A stretch of DNA of 46,466 nucleotides, from contig JAJRSF010000056.1 of NCBI GenBank assembly GCA_024278935.1, positions 1-46,466 of the forward strand, given 5' to 3'. The notes under the pieces were generated by a model. The model was not told the origin of the DNA and ran no database searches. It was given only the letters and a program-made list of their open reading frames with translations. The stretch is from Candidatus Zixiibacteriota bacterium. Its GTDB lineage: Bacteria; Zixibacteria; MSB-5A5; GN15; FEB-12. Positions within the stretch are counted from its first letter, which is position 1; each line of letters begins with the position of its first letter. Shown here piece after piece: positions 16,747 to 25,481 of the stretch. The translations under genes and the position numbers were made by a program.

Positions 16747-18090
16747 ATGGCGAAGAAAAAAGTAATTATCATGGGTGCTGCTGGTAGAGATTTTCATAAT
16801 TTCAATACTCTCTATCGCGACAATGCCGATGTGCAAATCGTAGCTTTTACAGCAACACAGATTCCTGATATTGATGGTCGTAAATACCCAGCTGCTTTAG
16901 CAGGTAAATTGTATCCTAAAGGTATTCCGATTTATGATGAGTCAGAACTTTTAGGTCTGATTAAAAAACATAAAATTGATGAAGTTATTTTCTCATATTC
17001 AGATGTTCCTTATCATTACGTTATGGAAAAAGCTGCTTATGTAAATGAAGCTGGTGCACGTTTTGTCTTAGAGGGCGGAGAACCTACTATGATAAAATCA
17101 ACCAAACCGGTTATCGCTGTTTGTGCTATCCGTACTGGTTGTGGTAAATCTAAAACAACTCGTAAAGTTGCCGAAGTTCTTATGGCAATGGGTAAAAAAG
17201 TTGTCGCGATTCGTCATCCTATGCCATACGGTGATCTTGCTAAACAGGCATGTCAACGTTTTGCGAAGCTTTCTGATTTAGATAAACATAAATGTACTAT
17301 TGAAGAACGAGAAGAATACGAACCGCATATTATGAGTGGTGTTGTAATTTATTCCGGTGTTGATTATGAAATGATTGTTCGCGAAGCTGAAAAAGAAGCG
17401 GATGTTATTTTATGGGATGGCGGGAACAATGATATTCCGTTCTATAAACCTGACTACATGATTACTGTTGTCGATCCACATCGTCCTGGTCATGAACTTG
17501 CTTATTTCCCGGGACAACAAAACTTATTGATGGCCGACTGTGTCTTAATCAATAAAATTGATTATGCTGACCCAGATGGTATCGCAGAAGTTCGTGAAAA
17601 TATCGCAGCTTATAATCCTGATGCCGTTGTTATTGATGCAGCTTCACCACTTGGTGCTGATTTCCCTGAAAAGATTAAAGGGAAAAAAGTATTAGTTGTT
17701 GAAGATGGTCCTACACTGACTCATGGTGAAATGACTTATGGTGCCGGTGTTGTAGCAGCTCAAAAATATGGTGCTGCTGAACTTGTAGACCCTAGACCAT
17801 ATACGGTCAAGTCTATCACAGCAACATATGAAAAATATCCGAATATCGGAATTTTACTTCCTGCTATGGGTTATGGTAAACAACAGGTTAAAGATTTAGA
17901 AACTACAATCAATAAAGTAAAATGCGACGTTGTTGTTGTTGCGACTCCTATTGATTTAACAAGAATATTGAAAATCAAAAAACCTACAGTTCGTATAACA
18001 TACGATCTTCAGGAAATCGGAACTCCGAATCTTGAAATGGTTTTAGGTGACTTTCTTAAAGGTTCTAAAAAGAAAACAAAAAAGAAATAA
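16747..18090 (+). CDS. COG2403 GTPase related to cyclic 2,3-diphosphoglycerate synthetase
   Basis: A 447-residue predicted P-loop protein of the COG2403 group, whose best-known member is the cyclic 2,3-diphosphoglycerate synthetase of methanogens; in bacteria the function is unsettled. An N-terminal Rossmann-like part starts VIIMGAAGRDFHNFNTLYRD (residues 7-26). The nucleotide loop is AIRTGCGKSKTTRKV (127-141), a variant Walker A. ILWDGGNNDIPFYKPD (about 215-230) and VLINKIDYAD (NKxD specificity motif) follow. The C-terminus ends in a lysine-rich tail, KGSKKKTKKK. ATGGAG gives a clear Shine-Dalgarno 8 bases before the start. Carbamate kinase follows, an arrangement I recall from other bacterial genomes. 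Confidence 0.82.
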   Translation: MAKKKVIIMGAAGRDFHNFNTLYRDNADVQIVAFTATQIPDIDGRKYPAALAGKLYPKGIPIYDESELLGLIKKHKIDEVIFSYSDVPYHYVMEKAAYVNEAGARFVLEGGEPTMIKSTKPVIAVCAIRTGCGKSKTTRKVAEVLMAMGKKVVAIRHPMPYGDLAKQACQRFAKLSDLDKHKCTIEEREEYEPHIMSGVVIYSGVDYEMIVREAEKEADVILWDGGNNDIPFYKPDYMITVVDPHRPGHELAYFPGQQNLLMADCVLINKIDYADPDGIAEVRENIAAYNPDAVVIDAASPLGADFPEKIKGKKVLVVEDGPTLTHGEMTYGAGVVAAQKYGAAELVDPRPYTVKSITATYEKYPNIGILLPAMGYGKQQVKDLETTINKVKCDVVVVATPIDLTRILKIKKPTVRITYDLQEIGTPNLEMVLGDFLKGSKKKTKKK

Positions 18091-18103
18091 TTTGATTTGA
18101 TAC

Positions 18104-18131
18104 CGACAGACCGAAGAAATTCGGTCTGTCG
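18104..18131 (+). other. Perfect GNRA-capped hairpin between the GTPase gene and arcC
   Basis: CGACAGACCGAA, loop GAAA, TTCGGTCTGTCG form a perfect 12-bp stem 13 bases after the GTPase stop codon and 10 bases before the first arcC ATG. TATAATAAAG follows it, not a T-run, so it is not a classical terminator. It may be an RNA-processing or mRNA-stability element that sets different levels for the two genes, or a leaky terminator. Confidence 0.6.
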
Positions 18132-18141
18132 TATAATAAAG

Positions 18142-19092
18142 ATGAAAAGTATGAAAACAGCAGTTCTAGCCCTTGGCGGAAACGCCATTACCCAACCGGG
18201 ACAAGAAGATACAATCGCCCGTCAGTTTGCCAATACTCGGCGTTCACTTGACGGTATTGTTGAGCTTGTGCAAGAGGGCTATAATCTGGTTGTGACACAT
18301 GGGAACGGTCCTCAAGTTGGCAATGCATTGTTGCGTTGTGAACTTTCTCGAGGGATGGCTCCTGATTTACCTCTGGGAGTGCTTGTTGCTGATACCGAAG
18401 GTGGTATGGGTTATATGATTGAGCAGTCCTTGCAGAACCGTTTGCGAAAAGAAAATATTGAGCGACCTGTTGTGACTATTATCACACAGATGCTTGTTGA
18501 TAAAAACGACCCAGCCATCAAAAACCCTACAAAATTTATTGGACAGTTTTATTCCGAAGAAGAGGCTCATATATTTATGGAGTCACGCGGATGGCGTATG
18601 AAAAAAGATGTCGATCGTGGATGGCGTCGGGTGGTGGCATCACCAAAACCTTTATCATCGGTACAGTCTGAAACTATAAAGATGTTAGTGCAGAATGGAA
18701 TTATCGTTGTTGCCGGTGGCGGTGGCGGAATTCCGGTCTATATTGACAATCATGGAAACTATGAAGGACTCGATGCGGTCATAGACAAAGATTTTGCGTC
18801 GGCAGTTTTGGCAAAAGAAGTTGGTGCCGATGTCCTTGCTATTCTGACAGCGGTTGAACATGTTTCGATTAACTTCGGGAAATCGGACGAGATAAAAATT
18901 GAAGAAATAACAGCAAGCGAAATGAAAAAGCATCTTGATGATGGCCAGTTTCCTGCAGGTTCTATGGGGCCGAAGGTACGGGCTGCGTTGAAGTTTTTAG
19001 ATGAAGGCGGCAAGATGGTCGTGATTACATCACTTGAACATGCCAAGCAAGGTGTCATGGGACAATTTGGAACAAGGATTATAGCGGACTGA
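18142..19092 (+). CDS. arcC: Carbamate kinase
   Basis: Interconverts carbamoyl phosphate plus ADP with carbamate plus ATP, usually in the ATP-yielding direction. The 316-residue product has the amino-acid-kinase fold signatures: AVLALGGNAITQPGQ at the N-terminus, VTHGNGPQVGNALLR, DTEGGMGYMIEQSL, VVAGGGGGIPVYID and FPAGSMGPKVRAALKF. The start is ATG 18142 or ATG 18151; both are in frame, neither has a strong Shine-Dalgarno, and a hairpin sits just upstream. No arginine deiminase or carbamoyltransferase gene is in the window, so the source of carbamoyl phosphate is unknown. Its TGA overlaps the next ATG by one base. Confidence 0.93.
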   Translation: MKSMKTAVLALGGNAITQPGQEDTIARQFANTRRSLDGIVELVQEGYNLVVTHGNGPQVGNALLRCELSRGMAPDLPLGVLVADTEGGMGYMIEQSLQNRLRKENIERPVVTIITQMLVDKNDPAIKNPTKFIGQFYSEEEAHIFMESRGWRMKKDVDRGWRRVVASPKPLSSVQSETIKMLVQNGIIVVAGGGGGIPVYIDNHGNYEGLDAVIDKDFASAVLAKEVGADVLAILTAVEHVSINFGKSDEIKIEEITASEMKKHLDDGQFPAGSMGPKVRAALKFLDEGGKMVVITSLEHAKQGVMGQFGTRIIAD

Positions 19093-20492
19093 TGCATATG
19101 TGTACACTCACAACTGACACAATCAATGAAATCCTCAAAGTAGGCTCTATCTATGAAGTCGGTGGTGCGGTACGTGATAAATTACTCTATCAAAATATCA
19201 AACCTAAAGATCGTGACTATATAGTCACCGGGATTCCATACAATGAACTTTCCAAAATGCTTAAAGAATTTGGCAAAGTTGATATGGTCGGGCGTTCATT
19301 TGGTGTTATAAAATTCACTCAGTTCAAAGACGGCAATCCGAAAACATTTGATATTACTTCACCTCGCAAAGAACATTCGACCGGTACAGGTCATAAAGAT
19401 TTCGAAGTAGATTTTGACGCTGACTTAGATATTGAAACAGATTTATATCGCCGTGATTTGACTATCAACGCCATGGCTGTTTCTTTAGAAGATAAAGTTT
19501 TGATTGATCCGCTTGATGGACAGACAGATTTAAAAAATAGAAAAATTCGGATGGTCTATCCAGACTCATTCGCCGATGATCCCCTTCGGATGCTTCGGGC
19601 TGTTCAATTTGCAGGACGTTTTGAATTTGAAATTGAAGCAGAAACATATAAAGCTCTCAAAAAACATGCACATCTGATTTCTACTATTTCTCCTGAACGA
19701 ATTGCTGAAGAGCTGAATAAATTGTTAGAACTTTCAGAAAAACCTTCGATTGGTGTTCGGTTGATGCAGGAGACGGGACTTCTAAAAGAGATTCTTCCTG
19801 AACTTGAAATTTGTGTTGGTGTTGAACAACCAGGTGGTTTTCATAAGTACGATGTTTTTGAACATACTATGCATGTACTAGATGCTGCCCCTAAAGATTT
19901 AAAAATTAGATTGTCCGCACTTGTTCATGACATCAACAAACCACAGCATCGCAGATTAGTTGAGAAGGGTGCTACTTTTTACGGACATGAAATGTCAGCC
20001 GGTAAAACTGCCAAAGCAGTGATGACGCGGTTGAGATATTCAAACGATTTGATTAAAGATGTCAAACTGCTGGTCGAGCGTCATATGTTTACTGTTGATG
20101 TAACTCCAAAAGGATTGCGTCGACTGATTCGTCAGGTGAGTGTTGATCTGATTTTTGATCTGCTTGAATTACGACGTGCCGATGTTGAGGGGCTGGGGAT
20201 GAATAACTCTATTGATGATATAAATCAGTTTGAAGATGATATCAAAGCAGAGATAGACAGTAAGGCTCCATTTTCACTAAAAGATATTGAGATAAATGGA
20301 AATGATTTGATGGAAATGTTTAATCTCAAACCCGGCAAAGAGGTTGGAGATATTTTAAATTATCTTATGGAAAAAGTTTTAGATAATCAAGAAGATAATA
20401 ATGAAAATAAATTAGTAGAATTGTCAAAAAAATATTATAATGAAAAAATAAATAAGAGTATTGATAAAGGATTAACGAATGAAAATTCATGA
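19092..20492 (+). CDS. cca: CCA tRNA nucleotidyltransferase with HD domain
   Basis: Adds or repairs the 3' CCA of tRNA. The 466-residue chain carries the class II nucleotidyltransferase head: EVGGAVRD (residues 22-29), the metal-binding pair in KDRDYIVTG (Asp40, Asp42), RRDLTINAMAV (120-130) and DPLRMLRAVQFAGRF. An HD-type domain follows, with His279-Asp280 in SALVHDINKP. The C-terminus is a lysine/asparagine-rich tail of about 40 residues that runs 14 bases into sucC. A poly(A) polymerase of the same family cannot be excluded by eye. Its ATG overlaps the arcC stop (TGATG), so it is co-translated with arcC. Confidence 0.88.
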   Translation: MHMCTLTTDTINEILKVGSIYEVGGAVRDKLLYQNIKPKDRDYIVTGIPYNELSKMLKEFGKVDMVGRSFGVIKFTQFKDGNPKTFDITSPRKEHSTGTGHKDFEVDFDADLDIETDLYRRDLTINAMAVSLEDKVLIDPLDGQTDLKNRKIRMVYPDSFADDPLRMLRAVQFAGRFEFEIEAETYKALKKHAHLISTISPERIAEELNKLLELSEKPSIGVRLMQETGLLKEILPELEICVGVEQPGGFHKYDVFEHTMHVLDAAPKDLKIRLSALVHDINKPQHRRLVEKGATFYGHEMSAGKTAKAVMTRLRYSNDLIKDVKLLVERHMFTVDVTPKGLRRLIRQVSVDLIFDLLELRRADVEGLGMNNSIDDINQFEDDIKAEIDSKAPFSLKDIEINGNDLMEMFNLKPGKEVGDILNYLMEKVLDNQEDNNENKLVELSKKYYNEKINKSIDKGLTNENS

Positions 20493-21612
20493 GTATCAGG
20501 CAAAACAAATATTTGCTGCTGCTGGTATTGTAGTACCAGAGGGTGATATTGCAACAACTCCTGTTGAAGCTTATAATCTCGCAGTAAAATACAACAAACC
20601 AGTAATGGTAAAATCTCAAGTACATGTTGGTGGACGTGGTAAAGCAGGCGGTATTAAATATGCTGAAAATGCTGAAGCTGCAAAAATTCTAGCAACACAA
20701 ATTTTAGGTATGGATATCAAAGGTCTCACAGTTAAGAAAGTTCTTGTGACTGTTGCCGAAGATATTATTTCTGAATCATATGTCGGAATTATTTTAGACC
20801 GTGCATCCAAAAAACCGGTCATCATGGTTTCATCTGCCGGTGGTGTTGACATCGAAGAAGTCGCTGCCAAAACTCCTGAAAAGATTTTTAAACTGTTTGT
20901 CGATCCTGTCGAAGGTCTCAAAGCTTTCCAAGCTCGCAACCTTGCTTATAAATTATATCGTGATATAAATCAAGTACGTAAAGCTGCTGATATTATTATG
21001 AAACTATATAAAACATTCTGGGAATCTGATGCTTCTTTAGTTGAGATCAATCCTTTGATTACAAATACAGCTAGCGATGTTATCGCCTTAGATGCTAAAA
21101 TGAATATTGATGATAACTGTTTGTATCGCCAACCTGATATTTCAGCAATGCGTGATTTAGATGCTGAAGATCCTGCCGAAGTAAAAGCTCGTGAAGCAGA
21201 TTTATCATTTGTGAAACTTGATGGTTCTATCGGTTGTATCGTAAATGGTGCCGGACTTGCAATGGCGACTATGGATTTAGTAAAACGCTATGGTGGCGAA
21301 CCTGCCAACTTCTTAGATATCGGTGGTTCATCAAATCCTCAAAAAGTTGTTGATGCGGTCGATATTATTCTTTCTGATTCAAATGTAAAAGCAATTTTGA
21401 TAAATATTTTCGGTGGTATCACTCGCTGTGACGACGTTGCCAACGGAATTGTCGAAGCTGTCAAGCAACTGCAACCGGAAGTGCCAATCGTTGTTCGTTT
21501 AACAGGAACCAACGAAAAAGAAGCTGCCAAGATTCTGAAGAAAGTGAAATTACCATCTGAAGATACTCTTGATAAAGTTGTAAAGAAAACAATTGAATTA
21601 GCTGGAATCTAA
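20479..21612 (+). CDS. sucC: Succinyl-CoA synthetase (ADP-forming), beta subunit
   Basis: Forms succinyl-CoA or, in reverse, makes ATP from it, together with SucD in the TCA cycle. The 377-residue product has the ATP-grasp start MKIHEYQAKQIFAAAGI, the nucleotide-binding VKSQVHVGGRGKAGG, SLVEINPLIT, and the C-terminal ligase domain with INIFGGITRCDDVANG. Residue length and order are standard. AAAGGATT supplies the Shine-Dalgarno, located inside the end of cca. sucD follows after 30 bases, then korDABC, so succinyl-CoA formed by the ferredoxin enzyme is used directly by this pair. Confidence 0.96.
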   Translation: MKIHEYQAKQIFAAAGIVVPEGDIATTPVEAYNLAVKYNKPVMVKSQVHVGGRGKAGGIKYAENAEAAKILATQILGMDIKGLTVKKVLVTVAEDIISESYVGIILDRASKKPVIMVSSAGGVDIEEVAAKTPEKIFKLFVDPVEGLKAFQARNLAYKLYRDINQVRKAADIIMKLYKTFWESDASLVEINPLITNTASDVIALDAKMNIDDNCLYRQPDISAMRDLDAEDPAEVKAREADLSFVKLDGSIGCIVNGAGLAMATMDLVKRYGGEPANFLDIGGSSNPQKVVDAVDIILSDSNVKAILINIFGGITRCDDVANGIVEAVKQLQPEVPIVVRLTGTNEKEAAKILKKVKLPSEDTLDKVVKKTIELAGI

Positions 21613-21642
21613 GTATAAAAATCAGGTTTTAAGGAAAATAAA

Positions 21643-22605
21643 ATGTCGATATTTATTAATAAAAGAACGAAGTTGGTTGTACAGGGAATTACCGGTAGAG
21701 ACGGTTCTTTCCATGCCAAACAAATGAAAAGATATGGTACAAATGTTGTCGCCGGTGTTACACCTGGTAAAGGTGGTTCAAAAGTTGGAGCAATCCCGGT
21801 ATTTAATACTGTTGAAGAAGCTATCGCAAAAACTAAAGCGAATACATCGGTAATTTATGTCCCACCTCCATTTGCTGTTGATGCTATTTATGAAGCAATT
21901 GATGCTAGAATCAAATTAGTTATCTGTATCACCGAAGGTGTTCCGGCTAATGAAATGATGAAAGTCTATCAATATGTAAAAGAAAAAGGCGCAAGATTGA
22001 TTGGTCCTAACTGTCCTGGTCTAATTTCACCGGGTGAATCCAAAGTTGGTATTATGCCTGGTTCTATTGTGAAAAAAGGAAATATCGGAGTTGTCTCTCG
22101 CTCTGGTACATTAACATACGAAGCAATTTGGGCGTTAACATCTGCCGGCATGGGTCAGTCAACATGTGTTGGTATTGGTGGCGACCAAGTTATCGGTACA
22201 AACTTTATTGATTGTCTAGAAGCATTCGAAGCTGACCGTTCTACCAAAGCAATTGTTATGCTTGGTGAAATTGGTGGTTCCGACGAAGAAGATGCTGCCA
22301 AATACATAAAAAAATATGTCACAAAACCGGTCGTTTCATTCATCGCAGGTCAAACAGCTCCTCCAGGGAAACGTATGGGGCATGCGGGTGCTATCATTTC
22401 CGGTGGTTCCGGATTAGCAGTTGACAAGATTAAAGCTTTGAATAAAGTTGGAGTTCCTGTAGCATATTCACCAACTGAAATTCCTGTTTTGATTAAAGAG
22501 CAGATTAAGCTGAAAGCTGAAAAAGCAAAAGCGAAAGCGAATAAAACAGGTGTTAAAAAAGTGGCAAAAAAAGTTGCCAAGAAAAAAACAGCAAAGAAAA
22601 AATAA
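21643..22605 (+). CDS. sucD: Succinyl-CoA synthetase alpha subunit with lysine-rich tail
   Basis: Partner of SucC; carries the phosphorylated histidine. The CoA-binding Rossmann part shows [17 protein letters not shown] and [11 protein letters not shown], then [13 protein letters not shown]. The active-site His is His247 in [16 protein letters not shown]. The E. coli enzyme has about 289 residues; here the product has 320 because of a C-terminal extension (about 291-320) made almost only of Lys, Ala and Val, with 15 lysines in 30 residues. That tail resembles histone-H1-like tails and is unusual for this enzyme. AAGGAAAATAAA precedes the ATG. Confidence 0.95.
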   Translation: MSIFINKRTKLVVQGITGRDGSFHAKQMKRYGTNVVAGVTPGKGGSKVGAIPVFNTVEEAIAKTKANTSVIYVPPPFAVDAIYEAIDARIKLVICITEGVPANEMMKVYQYVKEKGARLIGPNCPGLISPGESKVGIMPGSIVKKGNIGVVSRSGTLTYEAIWALTSAGMGQSTCVGIGGDQVIGTNFIDCLEAFEADRSTKAIVMLGEIGGSDEEDAAKYIKKYVTKPVVSFIAGQTAPPGKRMGHAGAIISGGSGLAVDKIKALNKVGVPVAYSPTEIPVLIKEQIKLKAEKAKAKANKTGVKKVAKKVAKKKTAKKK

Positions 22606-22638
22606 TTTTATTAAAATAAATGTACTTAGGAAAATAAA

Positions 22639-22899
22639 ATGAGTGATGCCAATCAGGACAGCCAACAAGCTGCTCCAAAAAAGAAGAATAAACATGATTT
22701 TTCAGAGAATAATTTACCTCTGAATATAAATCTCAGTTGGTGTAAGGCTTGTAATATTTGTATAGCTTTGTGTCCACAACAGATTTTTGAACCTGACCGT
22801 GATGGAAGGCCTATACAAACAAGACCGGCTGACTGCACACAATGTACAATCTGCTGGGTACACTGTCCAGATTTTTGTATAACCTCAACAGTGAAGTAG
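22639..22899 (+). CDS. korD: 2-oxoglutarate:ferredoxin oxidoreductase, ferredoxin-like (delta) subunit
   Basis: An 86-residue electron-transfer subunit with two [4Fe-4S] motifs: WCKACNICIALCP and, 22 residues later, CTQCTICWVHCPDF. Both show the C-x2-C-x2-C-x3-CP pattern, so both clusters should form. The N-terminal 35 residues are polar and Lys/Gln-rich. It passes electrons from KorAB to soluble ferredoxin. TTAGGAAAATAAAATG, the upstream signal, is nearly the same as that of sucD. It starts 33 bases after sucD and 9 bases before korA. Confidence 0.93.
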   Translation: MSDANQDSQQAAPKKKNKHDFSENNLPLNINLSWCKACNICIALCPQQIFEPDRDGRPIQTRPADCTQCTICWVHCPDFCITSTVK

Positions 22900-22908
22900 G
22901 TAGAAATT

Positions 22909-24045
22909 ATGGCTAATAAACAAAAGAAATTACTGCAAGGTAACGGAGCTTGTGTAGAAGGTGCTATTTACGCCGGGATGACTGTTTATGCCGGTTATCC
23001 GATTACACCATCTACCGAAATTGCCGAAGGCTGTGCGAGAGAACTACCTAAACTTGGCGGTAGGTTTATCCAGATGGAAGATGAAATTGCTTCTATCGCA
23101 GCAATCATCGGTGCATCTGTGACCGGTAGAAAAGTATTAACGGGAACATCGGGTCCCGGTTATTCTCTCATGTCTGAATTATTTGGATATGCGTATATGA
23201 CAGAAACACCGATTGTAGTTGTCAACGTTCAGCGTGGGGGACCATCAACCGGTTTGCCTACAAAAGTTGGACAAGCTGACACAATGCAGGCACGTTGGGG
23301 AACTCATGGCGATTACAATGCTATCGCTATCGCTCCATCAACTGTTGGTGAATGTTTGACTGAAACTATCAGAGCATTTAATCTTGCCGAACGTTTCCGT
23401 ACTCCGGTAACAGTATTGCTTGATGAAGTTATGGGTCACATGCGTGAGATTATTGAACTACCTGAAAAAGGTGACCATGAAGTTTTTGACCGTGTGAAAC
23501 CAACTGTGCCACCTGAAGAATTTGAAGCATTTGCGATGACTGATAATTTAGTTTCTCCTATGCCATCATATGGTGAAGGGTATCGTTACAACGTGACTGG
23601 TTTAACTCATGATGTAAAAGGGTTCTCAACAAACCGTACCGATGAAACTATTCAGAAATTAGATAAGCTTTTTAATAAAATTGAACATTTCACCGATGAG
23701 ATTTTCAAAAGTCGTGTTGAATTGGTTGAAGATGCTGATGTTGTATTTATTTCATACGGTACAGTATCACGGGCTGCTTTACAAGCGATGCAAATTGCTC
23801 GGAAAGCCGGTGCCAAAGTTGGTTCTATTCAGCTTTACACTATTTGGCCGTTTGATTATGAAATGATTAAAAGGGCAACTAAAAACTGTCATACAGTAGT
23901 AGTTGCTGAAATGAATATGGGACAGATTTGTCATGAAATTCAAAAAGTACTCGACCCAAGTAAAAAACTTGAAACTGTACAAAGATACGATGGCGAAATT
24001 ATTACTCCTATGGAACTCTTAGAAAAACTTGAGGAGGTGCTGTAA
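22909..24045 (+). CDS. korA: 2-oxoglutarate:ferredoxin oxidoreductase, alpha subunit
   Basis: Part of the complex that turns 2-oxoglutarate plus CoA into succinyl-CoA, CO2 and reduced ferredoxin. The 378-residue chain has LLQGNGACVEGAIYAGMTVY, YAGYPITPSTEIAEG (domain I substrate-binding TPST motif), QMEDEIASIAAIIGAS and TGTSGPGYSLMSELFGYA, followed by the domain II part near VVFISYGTVSRAALQAMQ. SucCD directly upstream makes 2-oxoglutarate the likely substrate, but the family also includes other 2-oxoacid enzymes. Its stop codon overlaps the korB start (TAATG). Confidence 0.94.
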   Translation: MANKQKKLLQGNGACVEGAIYAGMTVYAGYPITPSTEIAEGCARELPKLGGRFIQMEDEIASIAAIIGASVTGRKVLTGTSGPGYSLMSELFGYAYMTETPIVVVNVQRGGPSTGLPTKVGQADTMQARWGTHGDYNAIAIAPSTVGECLTETIRAFNLAERFRTPVTVLLDEVMGHMREIIELPEKGDHEVFDRVKPTVPPEEFEAFAMTDNLVSPMPSYGEGYRYNVTGLTHDVKGFSTNRTDETIQKLDKLFNKIEHFTDEIFKSRVELVEDADVVFISYGTVSRAALQAMQIARKAGAKVGSIQLYTIWPFDYEMIKRATKNCHTVVVAEMNMGQICHEIQKVLDPSKKLETVQRYDGEIITPMELLEKLEEVL

Positions 24046-24887
24046 TGGCTACTACTGAGAAACAAAAATCAGATGTAATGCTGAAGTATTTAAGACCTCA
24101 AAAAAGTTTCCCATCTGTGTGGTGTCCGGGCTGCGGTAATGGTATCGTAATGGGCGCTTTTATTCGGGCAGTTGATAAATTAGGTTACACAAATGATGAA
24201 GTTGCGATGGTCTCAGGTATTGGTTGTACAAGTCGTATGCCGGTATACCTTGATTTCAATTCACTTCATACTGCGCATGGTCGTGCATTAGCTTTTGCGA
24301 CCGGTGTAAAATTTGCTGAACCAAAGATGAAAGTTGTAGTAATCACCGGTGACGGCGATGCTTTAGCTATCGGCGGTAATCACTTTATTCATGCATGTCG
24401 TAGAAATATTGATATTACCTGTATCTTAATTAATAACCATACTTATGGTATGACCGGTGGTCAAGGTTCGCCTACTACTCCAGCGGATGCTCTCTCGACA
24501 ACTACTCCATACGGTAATGTTGAAAAACATTTTGACCCTTGCGACTTAGCTAAGTCAGCAGGTGCTACATATGTTGCCAGAGGAACTGTCTATCATTATC
24601 CACAACTTGAAAAAATCATCACTGCTGCTTTGGAGCATAAAGGATTTTCATTGGTTGAAGTTATCGCTAACTGCCATACATATTACGGTCGTTTGAATCG
24701 TAAAGGTGACGCTCCTGCGATGCTTGAACAATTTAAAGAAAATTCTATTACAACTGGTAAAGCAAAGAATATGGAAGCATCTGAACTTGAAGGTAAATTT
24801 GTTATCGGTAAGATTCATGAAGATGCTGTCAAATCTGAGTTCTGTGATGAATACCAAAAACTTGTCGAAGTACAGAAAGGGAAGTGA
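24045..24887 (+). CDS. korB: 2-oxoglutarate:ferredoxin oxidoreductase, beta (TPP-binding) subunit
   Basis: Thiamine-diphosphate subunit, 280 residues. It opens with the WCPGCGNGIVMGAFIRA cluster/TPP-contact region, followed by VSGIGCTSRMPVYLDF and LHTAHGRALAFATGVKFA. The TPP signature GDGDALAIGGNHFIHACRRN continues with NNHTYGMTGGQ. A strong GAGGAGG ribosome site lies within the end of korA, ahead of the overlapping ATG. The C-terminal part from about residue 200 carries GDAPAMLEQF. The complex is cytosolic and oxygen-sensitive in most known members. Confidence 0.94.
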   Translation: MATTEKQKSDVMLKYLRPQKSFPSVWCPGCGNGIVMGAFIRAVDKLGYTNDEVAMVSGIGCTSRMPVYLDFNSLHTAHGRALAFATGVKFAEPKMKVVVITGDGDALAIGGNHFIHACRRNIDITCILINNHTYGMTGGQGSPTTPADALSTTTPYGNVEKHFDPCDLAKSAGATYVARGTVYHYPQLEKIITAALEHKGFSLVEVIANCHTYYGRLNRKGDAPAMLEQFKENSITTGKAKNMEASELEGKFVIGKIHEDAVKSEFCDEYQKLVEVQKGK

Positions 24888-24895
24888 GCCTAATT

Positions 24896-25468
24896 ATGTC
24901 AAAAATACTTGATAAAATAGAGATTCCAACCGACCGATTTGAAATTCGCCTTTCAGGTTCCGGTGGACAGGGAATGATTTTTGGCTCTGTTGTACTCTGT
25001 GAAGCAATTGGTCAATCAGGCGATAAGTCTGTTGTACAATCTCAATCGTATGGACCGGAAGCTCGCGGTGGCGCATCAAAAGCTGATGTTGTTATCTCTG
25101 ATGATGAAATCTATTATCCAAAAGCGATGAAACTTGATCTGCTCTTAGCAATGACTCAGGAATCGCTAGATAAATATTATGGTGATTTAAAAGATCATGG
25201 AACACTTATTGTAGATACTTCTTTAATTACTGAATTACCTACAGAAGATTATTATGGTTTAGAATTTACCCGTCTTGCTCGTAACGAAGTTGGTTCTATT
25301 GTTGTCGCAACTGTTATGGCATTAGGAGCAATCTGTGCCTTGACCGGTTTGTTCTCAAAAGAAGCACTTACCGAAGCTGTTTTAGCTCGTGCACCTCGTG
25401 GTACTGAAGACCGTAATAAAAAAGCTATCGACATCGGTTACGATGAAGCGATGAAAATAAAAAAGTAA
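24896..25468 (+). CDS. korC: 2-oxoglutarate:ferredoxin oxidoreductase, gamma subunit
   Basis: A 190-residue gamma subunit. It has the characteristic IRLSGSGGQGMIFGSVVLCE near the N-terminus, QSYGPEARGGASKADVVISD, and the C-terminal RAPRGTEDRNKKAIDIGYD. I start it at ATG 24896 (MSKILDKIEIP); the in-frame GTG at 24884 overlaps the korB stop and would add only four residues. It completes korDABC and precedes ndk by 13 bases. Confidence 0.93.
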   Translation: MSKILDKIEIPTDRFEIRLSGSGGQGMIFGSVVLCEAIGQSGDKSVVQSQSYGPEARGGASKADVVISDDEIYYPKAMKLDLLLAMTQESLDKYYGDLKDHGTLIVDTSLITELPTEDYYGLEFTRLARNEVGSIVVATVMALGAICALTGLFSKEALTEAVLARAPRGTEDRNKKAIDIGYDEAMKIKK

Positions 25469-25481
25469 TAAAAGGAGTCAC

